Notes: a model not told the origin generated them from the sequence alone. A stretch of 64,000 nt of DNA from DAIDJD01 sp035485275 (GCA_035485275.1 DATHOE010000021.1:1-64000); one strand, 5' to 3'. Counted from the first letter of the stretch, positions 43,587 through 51,689 are shown. Translations and numbers: made by a program.

Positions 43587-43955
43587 TCATTTGTCCGGCG
43601 TGCTCACCCGTATGCGGTTGCCGTCGGCGTCCTCTGCCATGAAGTTCACGGCGCCGAAATACATCAGCTGGGGCGGGAGGATGATGCGCATGCCCCGGCC
43701 GGCCCACTGCTTGTGCAGCGCTTCGAGGGCCTCCTTGCTGTCCACGATGAGGCAGAGCTCGCTGGAGATCCCCTTGTCCGCGGCGGGCTCGACCGTGGAG
43801 CGCAGGAGCAGGCCCAGCTGGACGCCTTGGGCCAATTCGAAAATGGCGAAGTTCGGGGACAGGGACTTCGGGGTCAGGCCGAGGATTTCGGCGTAGAAGG
43901 AGGAGCTCCTGGCCGGGTCGGACACGTAGAGGATCACTTGCGTGAGGGTGGTCAT
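43587..43955 (-). CDS. VOC (glyoxalase/bleomycin-resistance fold) protein
   Basis: The product has 122 residues, with AGGAG before the ATG. Paired beta-alpha-beta modules are visible: QVILYVSDPARSSSFYAEILGLTP, then ELCLIVDSKEALEALHKQWAGRGMRIILPP and a closing strand FMAEDADGNRIRVSTP. It lies downstream of the WYL regulator on the same strand, and the gap between them holds a 17-bp motif that is also found before the regulator. It is therefore a good candidate for that regulator's target. Confidence 0.88.
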   Translation of the reverse strand: MTTLTQVILYVSDPARSSSFYAEILGLTPKSLSPNFAIFELAQGVQLGLLLRSTVEPAADKGISSELCLIVDSKEALEALHKQWAGRGMRIILPPQLMYFGAVNFMAEDADGNRIRVSTPDK

Positions 43956-44021
43956 GGATGCTCCTGGAAGGGGGGTCGGTCCGGATCGCTTGGTGCCAGG
44001 AGCTCAGTGTAGGCCCTGGGA

Positions 44022-44038
44022 CCGCCAGGAAATGGCAG
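44022..44038 (-). promoter_or_regulatory. Candidate WYL-regulator operator upstream of the VOC gene
   Basis: CCGCCAGGAAATGGCAG, an inverted repeat CYGCCA-N5-TGGCAG, lies 67 bp before the VOC start. It matches the site before the regulator gene at 44757-44773 in 12 of 12 arm positions but one. Confidence 0.6.
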
Positions 44039-44041
44039 CAG

Positions 44042-44734
44042 TCATGGATTCGCTTTGTAGCCCCCTTGGTTCCGCCATTCCCGCTGCAGGTCCGCGCGTT
44101 TTGCCGGGTAGCGGCTGTCCAGGACCTCCAGTTTCCTGATCCGATTGGTTTGGAAGTGGCGGAAATCCTTCCTCAACTCGCACCAGGCCGCCAGGATGCG
44201 AACACGGTCCGAATATCCCAGGGCCACAGGCCAGAGGACTCTCTTGCTGGGACGGCCCCCCTGGTCCAGGTACTGGATCGAAAGTTTGCGTTCCTGCCGC
44301 AAGGCCTGGCGGATCGCGCCCAGATCGACGCTGTCAGCGGCGTCCTCCATGGGGGGGATGATCCGCAGCGCGGAGAGCTCCAACTCGTCCCGCCGCTCCG
44401 CGGGCAGGACCGCGCCGATTTTGGCGAGGGCATTGCCGGCCGCTTCCGCCAGGCGGGGATCGGTCCTGCGTTCCACCCAGCGGCTGCCCAGCACCAGGGC
44501 TTCGATCTCCTCCTCCGTGAAATTCAGGGGCGGAAGGGTGTAGCCCGGCCTGAGCAGATAGCCTACGCCCGCCTCCCCTGCTATCTTGGCCCCCTGGTTC
44601 TGCAGGGCCGCGATGTCGCGGTACAGGGTGCGCAGGCTGATGCCCAGTTCCTTGGCCAAGGCCTCTCCGGACACCGGGAAGCGGTGCTTGCGGAGGATTT
44701 GCATCAGGGCCAGGAGTCGTTCGGCGCGGGACAT
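44042..44734 (-). CDS. YafY-type HTH/WYL transcriptional regulator
   Basis: The product has 230 residues. The N-terminal winged HTH is HTH_11-like (RAERLLALMQILRKHRFPVSGEALAKELGISLRTLYRDIAALQNQG), followed by the YafY middle region (LPPLNFTEEEIEALVLGSRWV) and a WYL domain (LRQERKLSIQYLDQGGRPSKRVLWPVALGYSDRVRILAAWCELRKDFRHFQTNRI). WYL domains sense nucleic acids or small ligands. Matching palindromes before this gene and before the VOC gene suggest it controls itself and that gene. Confidence 0.93.
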   Translation of the reverse strand: MSRAERLLALMQILRKHRFPVSGEALAKELGISLRTLYRDIAALQNQGAKIAGEAGVGYLLRPGYTLPPLNFTEEEIEALVLGSRWVERRTDPRLAEAAGNALAKIGAVLPAERRDELELSALRIIPPMEDAADSVDLGAIRQALRQERKLSIQYLDQGGRPSKRVLWPVALGYSDRVRILAAWCELRKDFRHFQTNRIRKLEVLDSRYPAKRADLQREWRNQGGYKANP

Positions 44735-44756
44735 GCACGCATTGTACCCCAGAATG

Positions 44757-44773
44757 CTGCCAAAAAGTGGCAG
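44757..44773 (-). promoter_or_regulatory. Candidate autoregulatory operator of the WYL regulator
   Basis: CTGCCAAAAAGTGGCAG is a perfect 6-5-6 inverted repeat 23 bp before the regulator start. Confidence 0.6.
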
Positions 44774-44845
44774 TATTGATTCGGGTGCGTCCCCGGGTCC
44801 AAAATCCAGGCAGGGCCTTATCCCATTCGCGAACAGGGGCGGTGC

Positions 44846-45307
44846 ATGGCGGTGCTCATCCGGCGGGCGACACTCCAGGACAGGAAGCTTTGGGCGGCCA
44901 TGCGCTTTGAACTATGGCCTGAAGCGGGCCTGGCCGAGCATTTCAAGGACCTGCCCAAATGGGCCCGGCGCCGGCGCTTCGGTGCCTGGATCGCCTTGGA
45001 CAAGGCCTTGCCCGTGGGCTTTGTTGAGGCCTATGTCCGCGACTTCGCCAATGGATGCGAAGGCCAGCCGGTGGCCTTCCTGGAGGGCATCTGGGTCCAA
45101 AAGGCCTACCGCAGGAAAGGGATCGGAAAAAGGCTGCTACGGAGGGTGGAGCAATGGGCCTTGGACCAGGGTTTGGCGGAACTGGGCTCGGACGCCTACG
45201 CAGGGGACAAGCTGTCCCACCGCAGCCACCGCGGATGGGGCTTCAAGGAGACGGAGCGGGTGGTCTATTTCAGGAAATCCCTGGCGGCTCCGAAGCGCTC
45301 CAGATAG
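44846..45307 (+). CDS. GNAT acetyltransferase, aminoglycoside 6'-N-acetyltransferase-like
   Basis: The product has 153 residues. It matches the chromosomal AAC(6')-I type closely: LWAAMRFELWPEAGLAEHFKDL, FVEAYVRDFANGCEGQPVAFLEGIWV, the acetyl-CoA loop AYRRKGIGKRLLRRVEQWA, LAELGSDAYAGDKLSHRSHRGWGF and KETERVVYFRK. Enzymes of this group acetylate the 6'-amine of aminoglycosides, though many environmental members have other amine substrates. The distance between motifs and total length are normal. Activity on drugs is inferred from family only. Confidence 0.85.
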   Translation: MAVLIRRATLQDRKLWAAMRFELWPEAGLAEHFKDLPKWARRRRFGAWIALDKALPVGFVEAYVRDFANGCEGQPVAFLEGIWVQKAYRRKGIGKRLLRRVEQWALDQGLAELGSDAYAGDKLSHRSHRGWGFKETERVVYFRKSLAAPKRSR

Positions 45308-45345
45308 CCATCCACGGACAAGGACATCTCGGAAGGGAGGCCGTC

Positions 45346-45768
45346 ATGAGACCCCACATAATCACCCTGGGCTATAGCGACTTGAAGCGCTCGCGCCATT
45401 TTTATGAAAAGGGGATGGGGTTCAAGGCCTCCTCGGCCAGCAAAGACGGCATCGTTTTCTATTCCACGGGCGCTTCCGTGCTGGCCTTGTATCCCAGGAC
45501 TTCGCTGGCAAAGGACGCGAACGTCGACGCCAAGGGCGGCGGCTTTTCCGGGGTGACCCTGGCCTTCAATGTCGAATCGAAGGAAGAGGTGGCCAAGATC
45601 CTGGGCCTGGCCGCGAAGGCCGGCGGCAGCGAGGTCAAAGCCGCCCAGGACGCGTTTTGGGGCGGGCACAGCGGCTATTTCGCGGACCCGGACGGACATC
45701 TCTGGGAAGTGGCCTGGAATCCCTTCATCGCCTTTGACGAGAACGGGAACTTGAAACTGCCGGACTGA
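45346..45768 (+). CDS. VOC-family protein
   Basis: The product has 140 residues, with GGAAGGGAGG before the ATG. Modules IITLGYSDLKRSRHFYEKGMGFKAS and GVTLAFNVESKEEVAKILGLAAKAGG, then HSGYFADPDGHLWEVAWNPF, place it in the glyoxalase/dioxygenase superfamily. It contains the usual metal-ligand-like His and Glu in DGHLWEV. The substrate is unknown. Confidence 0.88.
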   Translation: MRPHIITLGYSDLKRSRHFYEKGMGFKASSASKDGIVFYSTGASVLALYPRTSLAKDANVDAKGGGFSGVTLAFNVESKEEVAKILGLAAKAGGSEVKAAQDAFWGGHSGYFADPDGHLWEVAWNPFIAFDENGNLKLPD

Positions 45769-45811
45769 GATCCGCCCTGTTTAGGTCCGAAAAGAAAGGA
45801 GTGTGACCGCC

Positions 45812-46234
45812 ATGCTACGGAGCATCCCGTTTCTTTTGTTCGACGGCCAGTGCGCGGAGGCCATGGACTTCTACCAAAAGTGCCTGGGCGGAAGCCTGAC
45901 CGTGACCAAGCTCGGGGATTCGCCCATGAGGGACATGCTCCCCCCTGAAAAGCACGGAAGGACGATCAACGCCCATTTGAAGAGCGGGGCCATTGAAATC
46001 TCGGCCTCGGACTGGATGGCCTCCCCGGCTTTCAATCCCGTGCGGGGCAACATGTCCGCGATTTTCGTGCTGGGCGGCGCTTATGGGGAATTGAAGGCCG
46101 TGTTCGACAAACTTGCGCAAGGGGCTGAAAAGGACAGATTCCAGGAATTGCATACACTGCCCATCGGAACCTATGGGCAGTTCTACGACCGTTTCGGAGT
46201 CCAGTGGATTTTCAAAGGGGATGCTAGGGTATAG
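45812..46234 (+). CDS. PhnB-like VOC protein
   Basis: The product has 140 residues. ATG 45812 is used rather than the GTG at 45803, because AGGAG would be too close to the latter. The PhnB/DUF899-like pattern is clear: IPFLLFDGQCAEAMDFYQKCLGGSLTVTKLGD, then INAHLKSGAIEISASDWM and GTYGQFYDRFGVQWIF. It follows another VOC gene by 43 bp. The function is unknown; related proteins are often annotated as demethylubiquinone methyltransferase-like. Confidence 0.87.
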   Translation: MLRSIPFLLFDGQCAEAMDFYQKCLGGSLTVTKLGDSPMRDMLPPEKHGRTINAHLKSGAIEISASDWMASPAFNPVRGNMSAIFVLGGAYGELKAVFDKLAQGAEKDRFQELHTLPIGTYGQFYDRFGVQWIFKGDARV

Positions 46235-46278
46235 GGGTCCTGGGCCGGGGCTTGGATGGATAGCCGTGGGGAGATGCC

Positions 46279-46956
46279 GTGCTTGAGCTCAAGGTGCGCG
46301 CCTGGGCGGGTTTGGCCGCCTTGGTCCTGGTCATGGCCGGCTTCCTTTTCCTGCCGGCATGGACCGTTTTGTATTGGCAGGCTTGGGTCTTCCTGGCGCT
46401 CTTTAGCGCGGAAACGGCGGCCATCACGGCCTACCTCATGAAGCATGACCCTGATTTGTTGGAACGCAGGGTCAAGGCGGGGCCCATCAGCGAAAAGGAT
46501 CCAATACAGAAACTCATACAGTCCGTGGCCTCGCTGGCCTTTGTTTCAATATTATTGATATCGGCCTTGGACCACCGCTTCGCATGGTCCCGGATGGGGA
46601 CCTTTTTCACGGTTTTGGGGGACCTTTGGGTGGGCGCCGGGCTTTTGGCCGTGTTTTTTGTTTTCAAGGAGAACACATTCACCTCGGCCACGATCGAGGT
46701 TGGGGCAAAGCAGACGACCATATCCACGGGACCCTATGCCCTCGTCCGCCATCCCATGTATGCGGGCGCCTTTGTCATGCTTCTCGGGGTGCCCTTGTCC
46801 TTGGCGTCCTGGTGGGGGCTGTTTGCCGTCCTGCCCCTGATCGGGGTGATTGTGTGGAGGCTTTTCGCTGAAGAGGAATACCTGGGAAAAAACCTGGAGG
46901 GATATTTGGAATACCAAAGCAAGGTGAAATACCGGCTTGTGCCTTGGGTTTGGTGA
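46279..46956 (+). CDS. Isoprenylcysteine carboxyl methyltransferase-like membrane protein
   Basis: The product has 225 residues from a GTG start with GGGGAG upstream. It has five to six transmembrane helices and the ICMT/PEMT signature near the C-terminus: STGPYALVRHPMYAGAFVMLLGVPLSL, then FAEEEYLGKNLEGYLEYQSKVKYRLVPWVW. The RHPxY and EExxL elements bind S-adenosylmethionine. Bacterial members methylate small or lipid substrates that are mostly unknown. Confidence 0.88.
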   Translation: MLELKVRAWAGLAALVLVMAGFLFLPAWTVLYWQAWVFLALFSAETAAITAYLMKHDPDLLERRVKAGPISEKDPIQKLIQSVASLAFVSILLISALDHRFAWSRMGTFFTVLGDLWVGAGLLAVFFVFKENTFTSATIEVGAKQTTISTGPYALVRHPMYAGAFVMLLGVPLSLASWWGLFAVLPLIGVIVWRLFAEEEYLGKNLEGYLEYQSKVKYRLVPWVW

Positions 46957-47068
46957 CCTGGAGGCCGGCTCGCGATGGGCGGCAGGAGGGAAGGAGGCCC
47001 CCAAGCTATTTGGCGCAACAGTGAACCTTCAGCGCTAGAATGGGAAATCTCTGGGGCGGGGGGGAGAC

Positions 47069-47512
47069 ATGCTGGATTATGGCCAAGTGGCGGTGGCGGG
47101 AATTGTTGGCGGTATTTTTGGGGGCGGAGTGACCCTGATTTTGAGGAAATTCAGGAATGAGGCTGGTCCGACGCCCCTTGAAACCCCGAAACCCGGGGGA
47201 ATGAGCATCCACAAGCTCGCGGTCGCTTGCGTGATTTTTTCCGGTTTGGTCACGATTTTCGCGTCCTTGGCGAATTGGGCCGGGGGCAGCATGTGGTCCC
47301 TCATCGACGTATGCATTATTTTCGGGTTCGGTTTCGGCTTATTTAAAAAAATACTCTGGAGCAGCGTGCTCCTGTCCATTTATTGGACCTGGAATTTTTT
47401 CACTTTTTCATTGGCGCATTCCAAGGGGCTCGGCCTTTTTGTCGCGGCCTTCATTGGGGTGGTTTATTGGCTGGAATCCTTCGATCTATACCGGAACGGT
47501 CCGCAATCCTGA
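47069..47512 (+). CDS. Membrane protein, uncharacterised
   Basis: The product has 147 residues, with a GGGGGGG stretch before the ATG. It has an N-terminal glycine-rich helix (VAGIVGGIFGGGVTLILR), a short polar loop, and three more hydrophobic segments with many aromatic residues (WSSVLLSIYWTWNFFTFSL). GC content is lower than in the flanking genes. No family is recognised. Confidence 0.55.
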   Translation: MLDYGQVAVAGIVGGIFGGGVTLILRKFRNEAGPTPLETPKPGGMSIHKLAVACVIFSGLVTIFASLANWAGGSMWSLIDVCIIFGFGFGLFKKILWSSVLLSIYWTWNFFTFSLAHSKGLGLFVAAFIGVVYWLESFDLYRNGPQS

Positions 47513-47519
47513 TTTTTTC

Positions 47520-48038
47520 CTAGCCCTTCGCCCGGATGATCCAATAGACCCCGCTGAGGTCATATAATTTATAGCGCGCTGTTTCGGCCCGCTCCTGCCC
47601 GGCGTAGCTGAGCATATAGGCCTGCAGGCGCTCCTTGTCGGCCCATCCCACGAAGAGGGCGCTGTGCTCGATGTCGCCGTAGGAATGGTTGACGAAATAG
47701 AGCCAGTCCCCGGGCTGGATCAGGCCGGCTTGGGCAAAGGGGCCCCTTTTCCTGGACTTGAAGACGATTCGGCGTTTTTCCGACGGAAAGCCCGCCCGTT
47801 TCCAAACCTCGTCGATGTAGTCCCAGCATCCGCCGATGAGCACGGTGTGCTGCTCCACGGTCATGATCCTGGCCTGGGCCAGGATTTTGGCGGCGGAGGG
47901 CAGGGCCGATTCTTCAGCGCTCTGCAGCGTGTTCCCGTCGCACCCGTCGCGGAAGACGCGCGGTGATAAGGTGGAAGATGCGGCGGCCAAGCTGGAAAAA
48001 TGGAGCAGCGCCGCCGCCAGGCCGAATTTCAGCTTCAT
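47520..48038 (-). CDS. Exported NlpC/P60- or CHAP-like protein (putative)
   Basis: The product has 172 residues from MKLKFGLAAALLHFSSLAAASS, a signal peptide. The open frame extends 16 codons upstream, but this start fits better. A papain-like arrangement is suggested by the cysteine in LIGGCWDYIDEVWKRAGF, the segment IQPGDWLYFVNHSYG, and the histidine in DIEHSALFVGW. This is the order and spacing of NlpC/P60 and CHAP peptidases. It may act on the cell wall, but the family match is not certain. Confidence 0.65.
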   Translation of the reverse strand: MKLKFGLAAALLHFSSLAAASSTLSPRVFRDGCDGNTLQSAEESALPSAAKILAQARIMTVEQHTVLIGGCWDYIDEVWKRAGFPSEKRRIVFKSRKRGPFAQAGLIQPGDWLYFVNHSYGDIEHSALFVGWADKERLQAYMLSYAGQERAETARYKLYDLSGVYWIIRAKG

Positions 48039-48274
48039 ACTAACCCCGCGATGAACCGGTGTTGCTCTAATAGAAACGCTTTGCATGGGGTTTTGGTTTC
48101 CGTCACCGGAAATCCGTTGGCGGACAAGGCTTTTATATTAATTCATACAAAATATCAGGCTCGCTCCAAAGAAATATCCCAAATCAGGTCAATTTCATTG
48201 CGTTCCAAAATGCATTCCTACTATAATCCCGCCCGATGCCTGGTGGCAGGGCATATCCTTTTTTGGAGATTTGA

Positions 48275-49054
48275 ATGCGTAAAATTGTGCTCCTCGCCCT
48301 GGTGTTGGGCTCGCTTGGAACCGCGCTGTCCGCGGATGTGCTGGAATTCACGCCTTTCGCCGGCTACACCTCCCTCAACATGGGCAGCGTGAACAAGGCG
48401 CAGGCTTCGTATGACGGCATCATCCAGGAAGCGATTTATTCGTCGTCGAGCAGCTATAGCTTCTCGAACTCCTACCTGAGCGGCGCATGGATGGTGGGCG
48501 GCGATCTGCTCACCAAGCGCCTGACGCCCTGGAAGAGCCTCAGCCTGGGCCTGCGCGGGGAATTCCTGGGGACCAACAAAGCGACCGAGAACGTGGGCCT
48601 CGGCACCGAATTCATCGATTATTCGGAAAGCGGCAGCCTCTCCAGCTTCATGCTGGGCGGCCGTTATGACCTGCCCGGCGCGAACCATGGGCTGAAGCTT
48701 TCCGTTGGGGCCTTCGGCGGCCTCGGATACGCGGCCATGGCCCAGGATTTCCATGTCAATTCCGGTGGTTCCGCTTACGACCAGAACGGCCTCTATTGCG
48801 GCGAAGGCTTTGTCGGAGACGTCGATTTCCGCTTGGACTGGACCATTCCCGGCCTGACCTGGCTCAAGGTCAACGCGCAGACCGGCTACCGCTACGCGAG
48901 CTTGGGCGATCTCCACAACGGCCACGGCGATCCTTTGGAAGGCCCGGGTAAGTACCTGAACCAGCTCGAGCCCTCCACCTATCCCCCGCAGCCCGCGGTG
49001 GACGTGGATTTCAGCGGCTTGACCGTCGGCGGCGGTCTGACCTTCAGTTTCTAA
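48275..49054 (+). CDS. Outer-membrane beta-barrel protein
   Basis: The product has 259 residues. GGAG precedes the ATG. It has a signal peptide (MRKIVLLALVLGSLGTALSA), then alternating amphipathic strands (FTPFAGYTSLNMGSV; LSLGLRGEFLGTN; SSFMLGGRYDLPG; LKVNAQTGYRYASLGD) and a C-terminal strand ending GGGLTFSF with the terminal Phe used for barrel assembly. Ligand and role are unknown. A terminator follows. Confidence 0.83.
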   Translation: MRKIVLLALVLGSLGTALSADVLEFTPFAGYTSLNMGSVNKAQASYDGIIQEAIYSSSSSYSFSNSYLSGAWMVGGDLLTKRLTPWKSLSLGLRGEFLGTNKATENVGLGTEFIDYSESGSLSSFMLGGRYDLPGANHGLKLSVGAFGGLGYAAMAQDFHVNSGGSAYDQNGLYCGEGFVGDVDFRLDWTIPGLTWLKVNAQTGYRYASLGDLHNGHGDPLEGPGKYLNQLEPSTYPPQPAVDVDFSGLTVGGGLTFSF

Positions 49055-49088
49055 GGCTTTAGCCCGGACGCAGATCCGGTTCAGTTCG

Positions 49089-49124
49089 GAAAAGCCCCTC
49101 ATCAGATCCGGTGAGGGGCTTTTC
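49089..49124 (+). terminator. Intrinsic terminator after the outer-membrane gene
   Basis: AAAAGCCCCTCA, a 10-nt loop, then TGAGGGGCTTTTCATTT. Confidence 0.85.
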
Positions 49125-49173
49125 ATTTGTGCGGAGCAGACATAATGGTTTGCTTAAAAAATGACAAGTTCGC

Positions 49174-49202
49174 TTGACATTGAGTTAAAAGACAAGTATA
49201 CT
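49174..49202 (+). promoter_or_regulatory. Sigma-70 promoter of the HTH cassette, apparently leaderless
   Basis: TTGACA (49174-49179), 17 nt, TATACT (49197-49202). The ATG at 49210 begins 7 nt after the -10, so transcription should start at or next to the ATG. Two palindromes overlap it: CAAGTTCGCTTG just before the -35, and AAGTATACTT around the -10, both likely repressor sites. Confidence 0.75.
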
Positions 49203-49209
49203 TTACATT

Positions 49210-49401
49210 ATGAAGAATCGACTGCCCGAACTTCGAAAGAAAGCCGGCATCTCCCAGGCTGAATTGGCCGAGAAGATGTCCGTTTCCCGCCAGACGATCA
49301 ATTCCATCGAGGTTGAGCGTTATACGCCCTCGCTGCCCCTGGCCCTGGCGCTTGCCCGCTTCTTCAAAGCCACCGTAGAGGAGGTCTTCTCCAATGACTG
49401 A
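49210..49401 (+). CDS. Xre-type HTH regulator (YozG-like)
   Basis: The product has 63 residues, a single HTH_3 domain: MKNRLPELRKKAGISQAELAEKMSVSRQTINSIEVERYTPSLPLALALARFF. There is no room for a ribosome site after the promoter, so a leaderless message is likely. The gene overlaps the next by 8 bp. This small-HTH plus membrane-protein pair is common, and the HTH probably represses the cassette through the palindromes in its promoter. Confidence 0.93.
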   Translation: MKNRLPELRKKAGISQAELAEKMSVSRQTINSIEVERYTPSLPLALALARFFKATVEEVFSND

Positions 49402-49777
49402 CGACAAGCGATTGACCAAAAGGCGCCGCACGACGGCCGTCAGCATCGTACTTGGACTGGCGGTTGCCGGGGCTGAAGCCTATGGAGGCAACACCTATTC
49501 GGCGATATTCAGCCTGGTGTTGTTCGCCGTGATCGCCACCTGGCAATATTTTGCCAAGGGCGACTTCGCCGACACCATGCTCCAACTGGATGAACGCCAA
49601 AAGTATGTGGTGAGCAAGGCCCGGGAGCTCACGGGAGTGGTCATGACCTGGATCCTTGTCGGCTGGGCCATGTTTGACTTCGCCCACGGGATTTTCACCG
49701 GGCCGGTCATAACCTTATGCGCGCTGTCGGGGGCCGTGTTTTTGGTGTCCGTCGCCCTCGTCCATTACCGGTCCTAG
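49394..49777 (+). CDS. Small membrane protein paired with the HTH regulator (DUF2178-like)
   Basis: The product has 127 residues and four hydrophobic segments (TAVSIVLGLAVAGAEAYGG; YSAIFSLVLFAVIATWQYF; GVVMTWILVGWAMFDFAHG; TLCALSGAVFLVSVALV). The cytoplasmic loop MLQLDERQKYVVSKARELT is the feature of DUF2178-type proteins (DERQ..I...A). Overlap with the regulator implies coupled expression. The function is unknown. Confidence 0.75.
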   Translation: MTDDKRLTKRRRTTAVSIVLGLAVAGAEAYGGNTYSAIFSLVLFAVIATWQYFAKGDFADTMLQLDERQKYVVSKARELTGVVMTWILVGWAMFDFAHGIFTGPVITLCALSGAVFLVSVALVHYRS

Positions 49778-49821
49778 CCGTTCCCCCATAAATCTCCGCT
49801 CAAAAGCTTTCGAGGTGCTCA

Positions 49822-50280
49822 ATGTTCGGCAGACCTGAATGGTTCACCTACAGGACCTTTGGCTGGGGCATCAAGGCCAAGACCTGGCAGGGCTGGGTGT
49901 ATTTGGGTGTCTTTGTGGCTCTCATCGTTGGTCCTAATTTCCTGCCGATAGGCCCGAGTCTGAAGAGCATGATTACTAAGGTCGTATTGGCGTTGGGTTT
50001 GATCGACGTCATCACCATTTGGGTGCTGTTGGACAAATTTCACGATGAACGGGAACAGCTCCATCAACTCATCATCGAACGGAACTGTTCCCTGGCGGCG
50101 GTGAGTTCCTTGTGCGCGATCATGGCCTACCGGTGCTGTCAAAACCAAGTCATGCCAGCGACGGGCATGTTCCAACTGAACACGGGGAGGTTCCCCTTCG
50201 ATCCCCTGCTGATCGTGATGGCGCTTGTCATGGCGCTGACCAAATTGGCTTCGACGATCTACCTGTGGTATAGGAAATAA
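49822..50280 (+). CDS. Membrane protein, uncharacterised
   Basis: The product has 152 residues with four hydrophobic segments (GWVYLGVFVALIVGPNFLP, KVVLALGLIDVITIWVLL, SLAAVSSLCAIMAYRCC, LLIVMALVMALTKLAS). A loop KFHDEREQLHQLIIERN lies between helices two and three, like the preceding protein's DERQ loop, so the two may be related. It is probably the third gene of the HTH cassette. Confidence 0.65.
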   Translation: MFGRPEWFTYRTFGWGIKAKTWQGWVYLGVFVALIVGPNFLPIGPSLKSMITKVVLALGLIDVITIWVLLDKFHDEREQLHQLIIERNCSLAAVSSLCAIMAYRCCQNQVMPATGMFQLNTGRFPFDPLLIVMALVMALTKLASTIYLWYRK

Positions 50281-50329
50281 GCGTCGAGAGAGGGTCATCA
50301 CTTCGTTGTCGCCCCCTATTCTTGGGCAA

Positions 50330-51034
50330 CTATCTTGGACTGACCCGGACATTGCTGAGAAACCACTTAAAAAGCCAAAGCGTCATCCATGGGATCGGTA
50401 TGATCAGGACGCAAGCCGCAATCGTAGCCAAGGTTCTCCAGAGAATCTGTTCTCCAGTTCCAACAAATTCAAAATTATAGGAGTCGTGACTTATGTTTTC
50501 AAAGAACCAGCGCGCGAAGCCGGCGGCGACCCAAGCCCAACCGATGATGCTTATCATGGAAAGGACAAGAAGGGCTGTTCTTCCCAGGTATTCAAGATAA
50601 GTGCCCAGGAAACGAAGTCGACTCTCTGGGCCCAGCTCAATACTGTCAACGACCCAACGTATGATCGAATAGTGCAAATAAATGACTATTGGAATAAGTG
50701 CGACGAGCAAAATCCATGAGTGCAGAAATGACAATCCCATTGCGTCCAAATATTTGATTGGAATCGATCCTCTAATATCGATAATCCCAATTAAAACGAA
50801 TGCCCACCAAATTTCTTGAATTTTTCCGACAAAATTTTTTGAAATTCCATTTTCAAATTCAATATGATCAACAATCCAACGGTAGTAGCTTTTTCCCACC
50901 CAAGGCGCGGGCACCATAAGATATTGAGATAAGTCGAGCCAAAGGGTCCAACCAAAAAGCGGAAGGGCTTTGCCCGAGAAGCCCAGACCGTCGCTGCCCT
51001 GGATTGAACGTTTAGTCGATGAGGCCAAGGTCAT
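50330..51034 (-). CDS. Membrane protein, uncharacterised (AT-richer than the chromosome)
   Basis: The product has 234 residues from the ATG at 51034. The frame is open to 51163, but that part has no ribosome site or protein-like pattern. Four or five hydrophobic segments are seen (IWWAFVLIGIIDIRG; FLHSWILLVALIPIVIYLHYSI; TALLVLSMISIIGWAWVAAGF; IAACVLIIPIPWMTLWLF) with an N-terminal FSGKALPLFGWTLWLDL. The design recalls DUF898/YjgN-type proteins, though weakly. The base composition shift begins here, marking the left part of the foreign region. Confidence 0.55.
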   Translation of the reverse strand: MTLASSTKRSIQGSDGLGFSGKALPLFGWTLWLDLSQYLMVPAPWVGKSYYRWIVDHIEFENGISKNFVGKIQEIWWAFVLIGIIDIRGSIPIKYLDAMGLSFLHSWILLVALIPIVIYLHYSIIRWVVDSIELGPESRLRFLGTYLEYLGRTALLVLSMISIIGWAWVAAGFARWFFENISHDSYNFEFVGTGEQILWRTLATIAACVLIIPIPWMTLWLFKWFLSNVRVSPR

Positions 51035-51232
51035 TCCTCCGCTATGGGTGGAGTCGCCTATAACCAAGACACTTTCAATCAACGTTGACCTATCTTCGGC
51101 GCGGATCCCGATCCCTATCAACGGGATTGTACCATTATTCAGAGCCCTGAGGACCGATCTCAAAGCTACGCCGTTGCGTAGTTACGATAGGCTTATAGCG
51201 GCACTTTATTGTTCCTTATCTAAGGAAAAACC

Positions 51233-51586
51233 GTGAATCTCGCGCTCTGGATCGTCCAAGTTCTTTTGGCCCTGTCCTTCTCTTGGGCCGGGGTCATGAA
51301 GGTATTCACCTATGAGAAGGCCAAAGCCACGCTCCCTTGGGTAAAAGACGTCAGCCGGGGCCTGGTGCTGTTCATTGGAATCAGCGACCTTGCCGGCGGC
51401 CTGGGTATAGCCCTACCCTGGGCCACAGGGATCCTGCCGATCTTGACCCCCATAGCTGCGTGCGGAATTGTGCTCATGATGATTTTGGCAGGTGGATTCC
51501 ACGCCCAGCGCAAAGAACCCATCGGAATTGCGTCGAACGTCGTCTTCGGCGCTATGGCTGTGTTCGTGGCCTGGGGCAGATTTTAA
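51233..51586 (+). CDS. DoxX-like membrane protein
   Basis: The product has 117 residues from a GTG start, with AAGGA upstream. It has four transmembrane helices with the DoxX_2 pattern: LWIVQVLLALSFSWAGVMKVF, RGLVLFIGISDLAGGLGIALPWATGI, ILTPIAACGIVLMMILAGGFHAQRKEP, and NVVFGAMAVFVAWGRF. Small DoxX proteins associate with quinone or thiol chemistry, but most are uncharacterised. It is more GC-rich than its neighbours, so may be a chromosomal remnant between insertions. Confidence 0.82.
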   Translation: MNLALWIVQVLLALSFSWAGVMKVFTYEKAKATLPWVKDVSRGLVLFIGISDLAGGLGIALPWATGILPILTPIAACGIVLMMILAGGFHAQRKEPIGIASNVVFGAMAVFVAWGRF

Positions 51587-51604
51587 GTAATGTAAAACCC
51601 AATG

Positions 51605-51689
51605 GGAGCGGTAAGTAAAACAAGAAGCCCCCCAATAATTACAATGGTTTTCACAGACGTCTTCAGTAGGCGCTATCACAGTGCTAACA
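51605..51689. repeat. Decayed copy of the attachment-flank sequences found at 53.4 kb
   Basis: Positions 51605-51635 match 53470-53500 in 29 of 31 bases (GGAGCGGTAAGTA...AGCCCCCCAA). Positions 51670-51689 match 53381-53400 (GCGCTAACAAAGTGCTAACA) in 18 of 20. The two blocks are in the opposite order from the 53.4-kb copy. Confidence 0.75.

Noticed and set aside
50306..50719. Plus-strand frame overlapping the membrane gene at 50.3-51.0 kb
   Set aside because: No ribosome site or recognisable pattern. The minus-strand frame has clear membrane helices.
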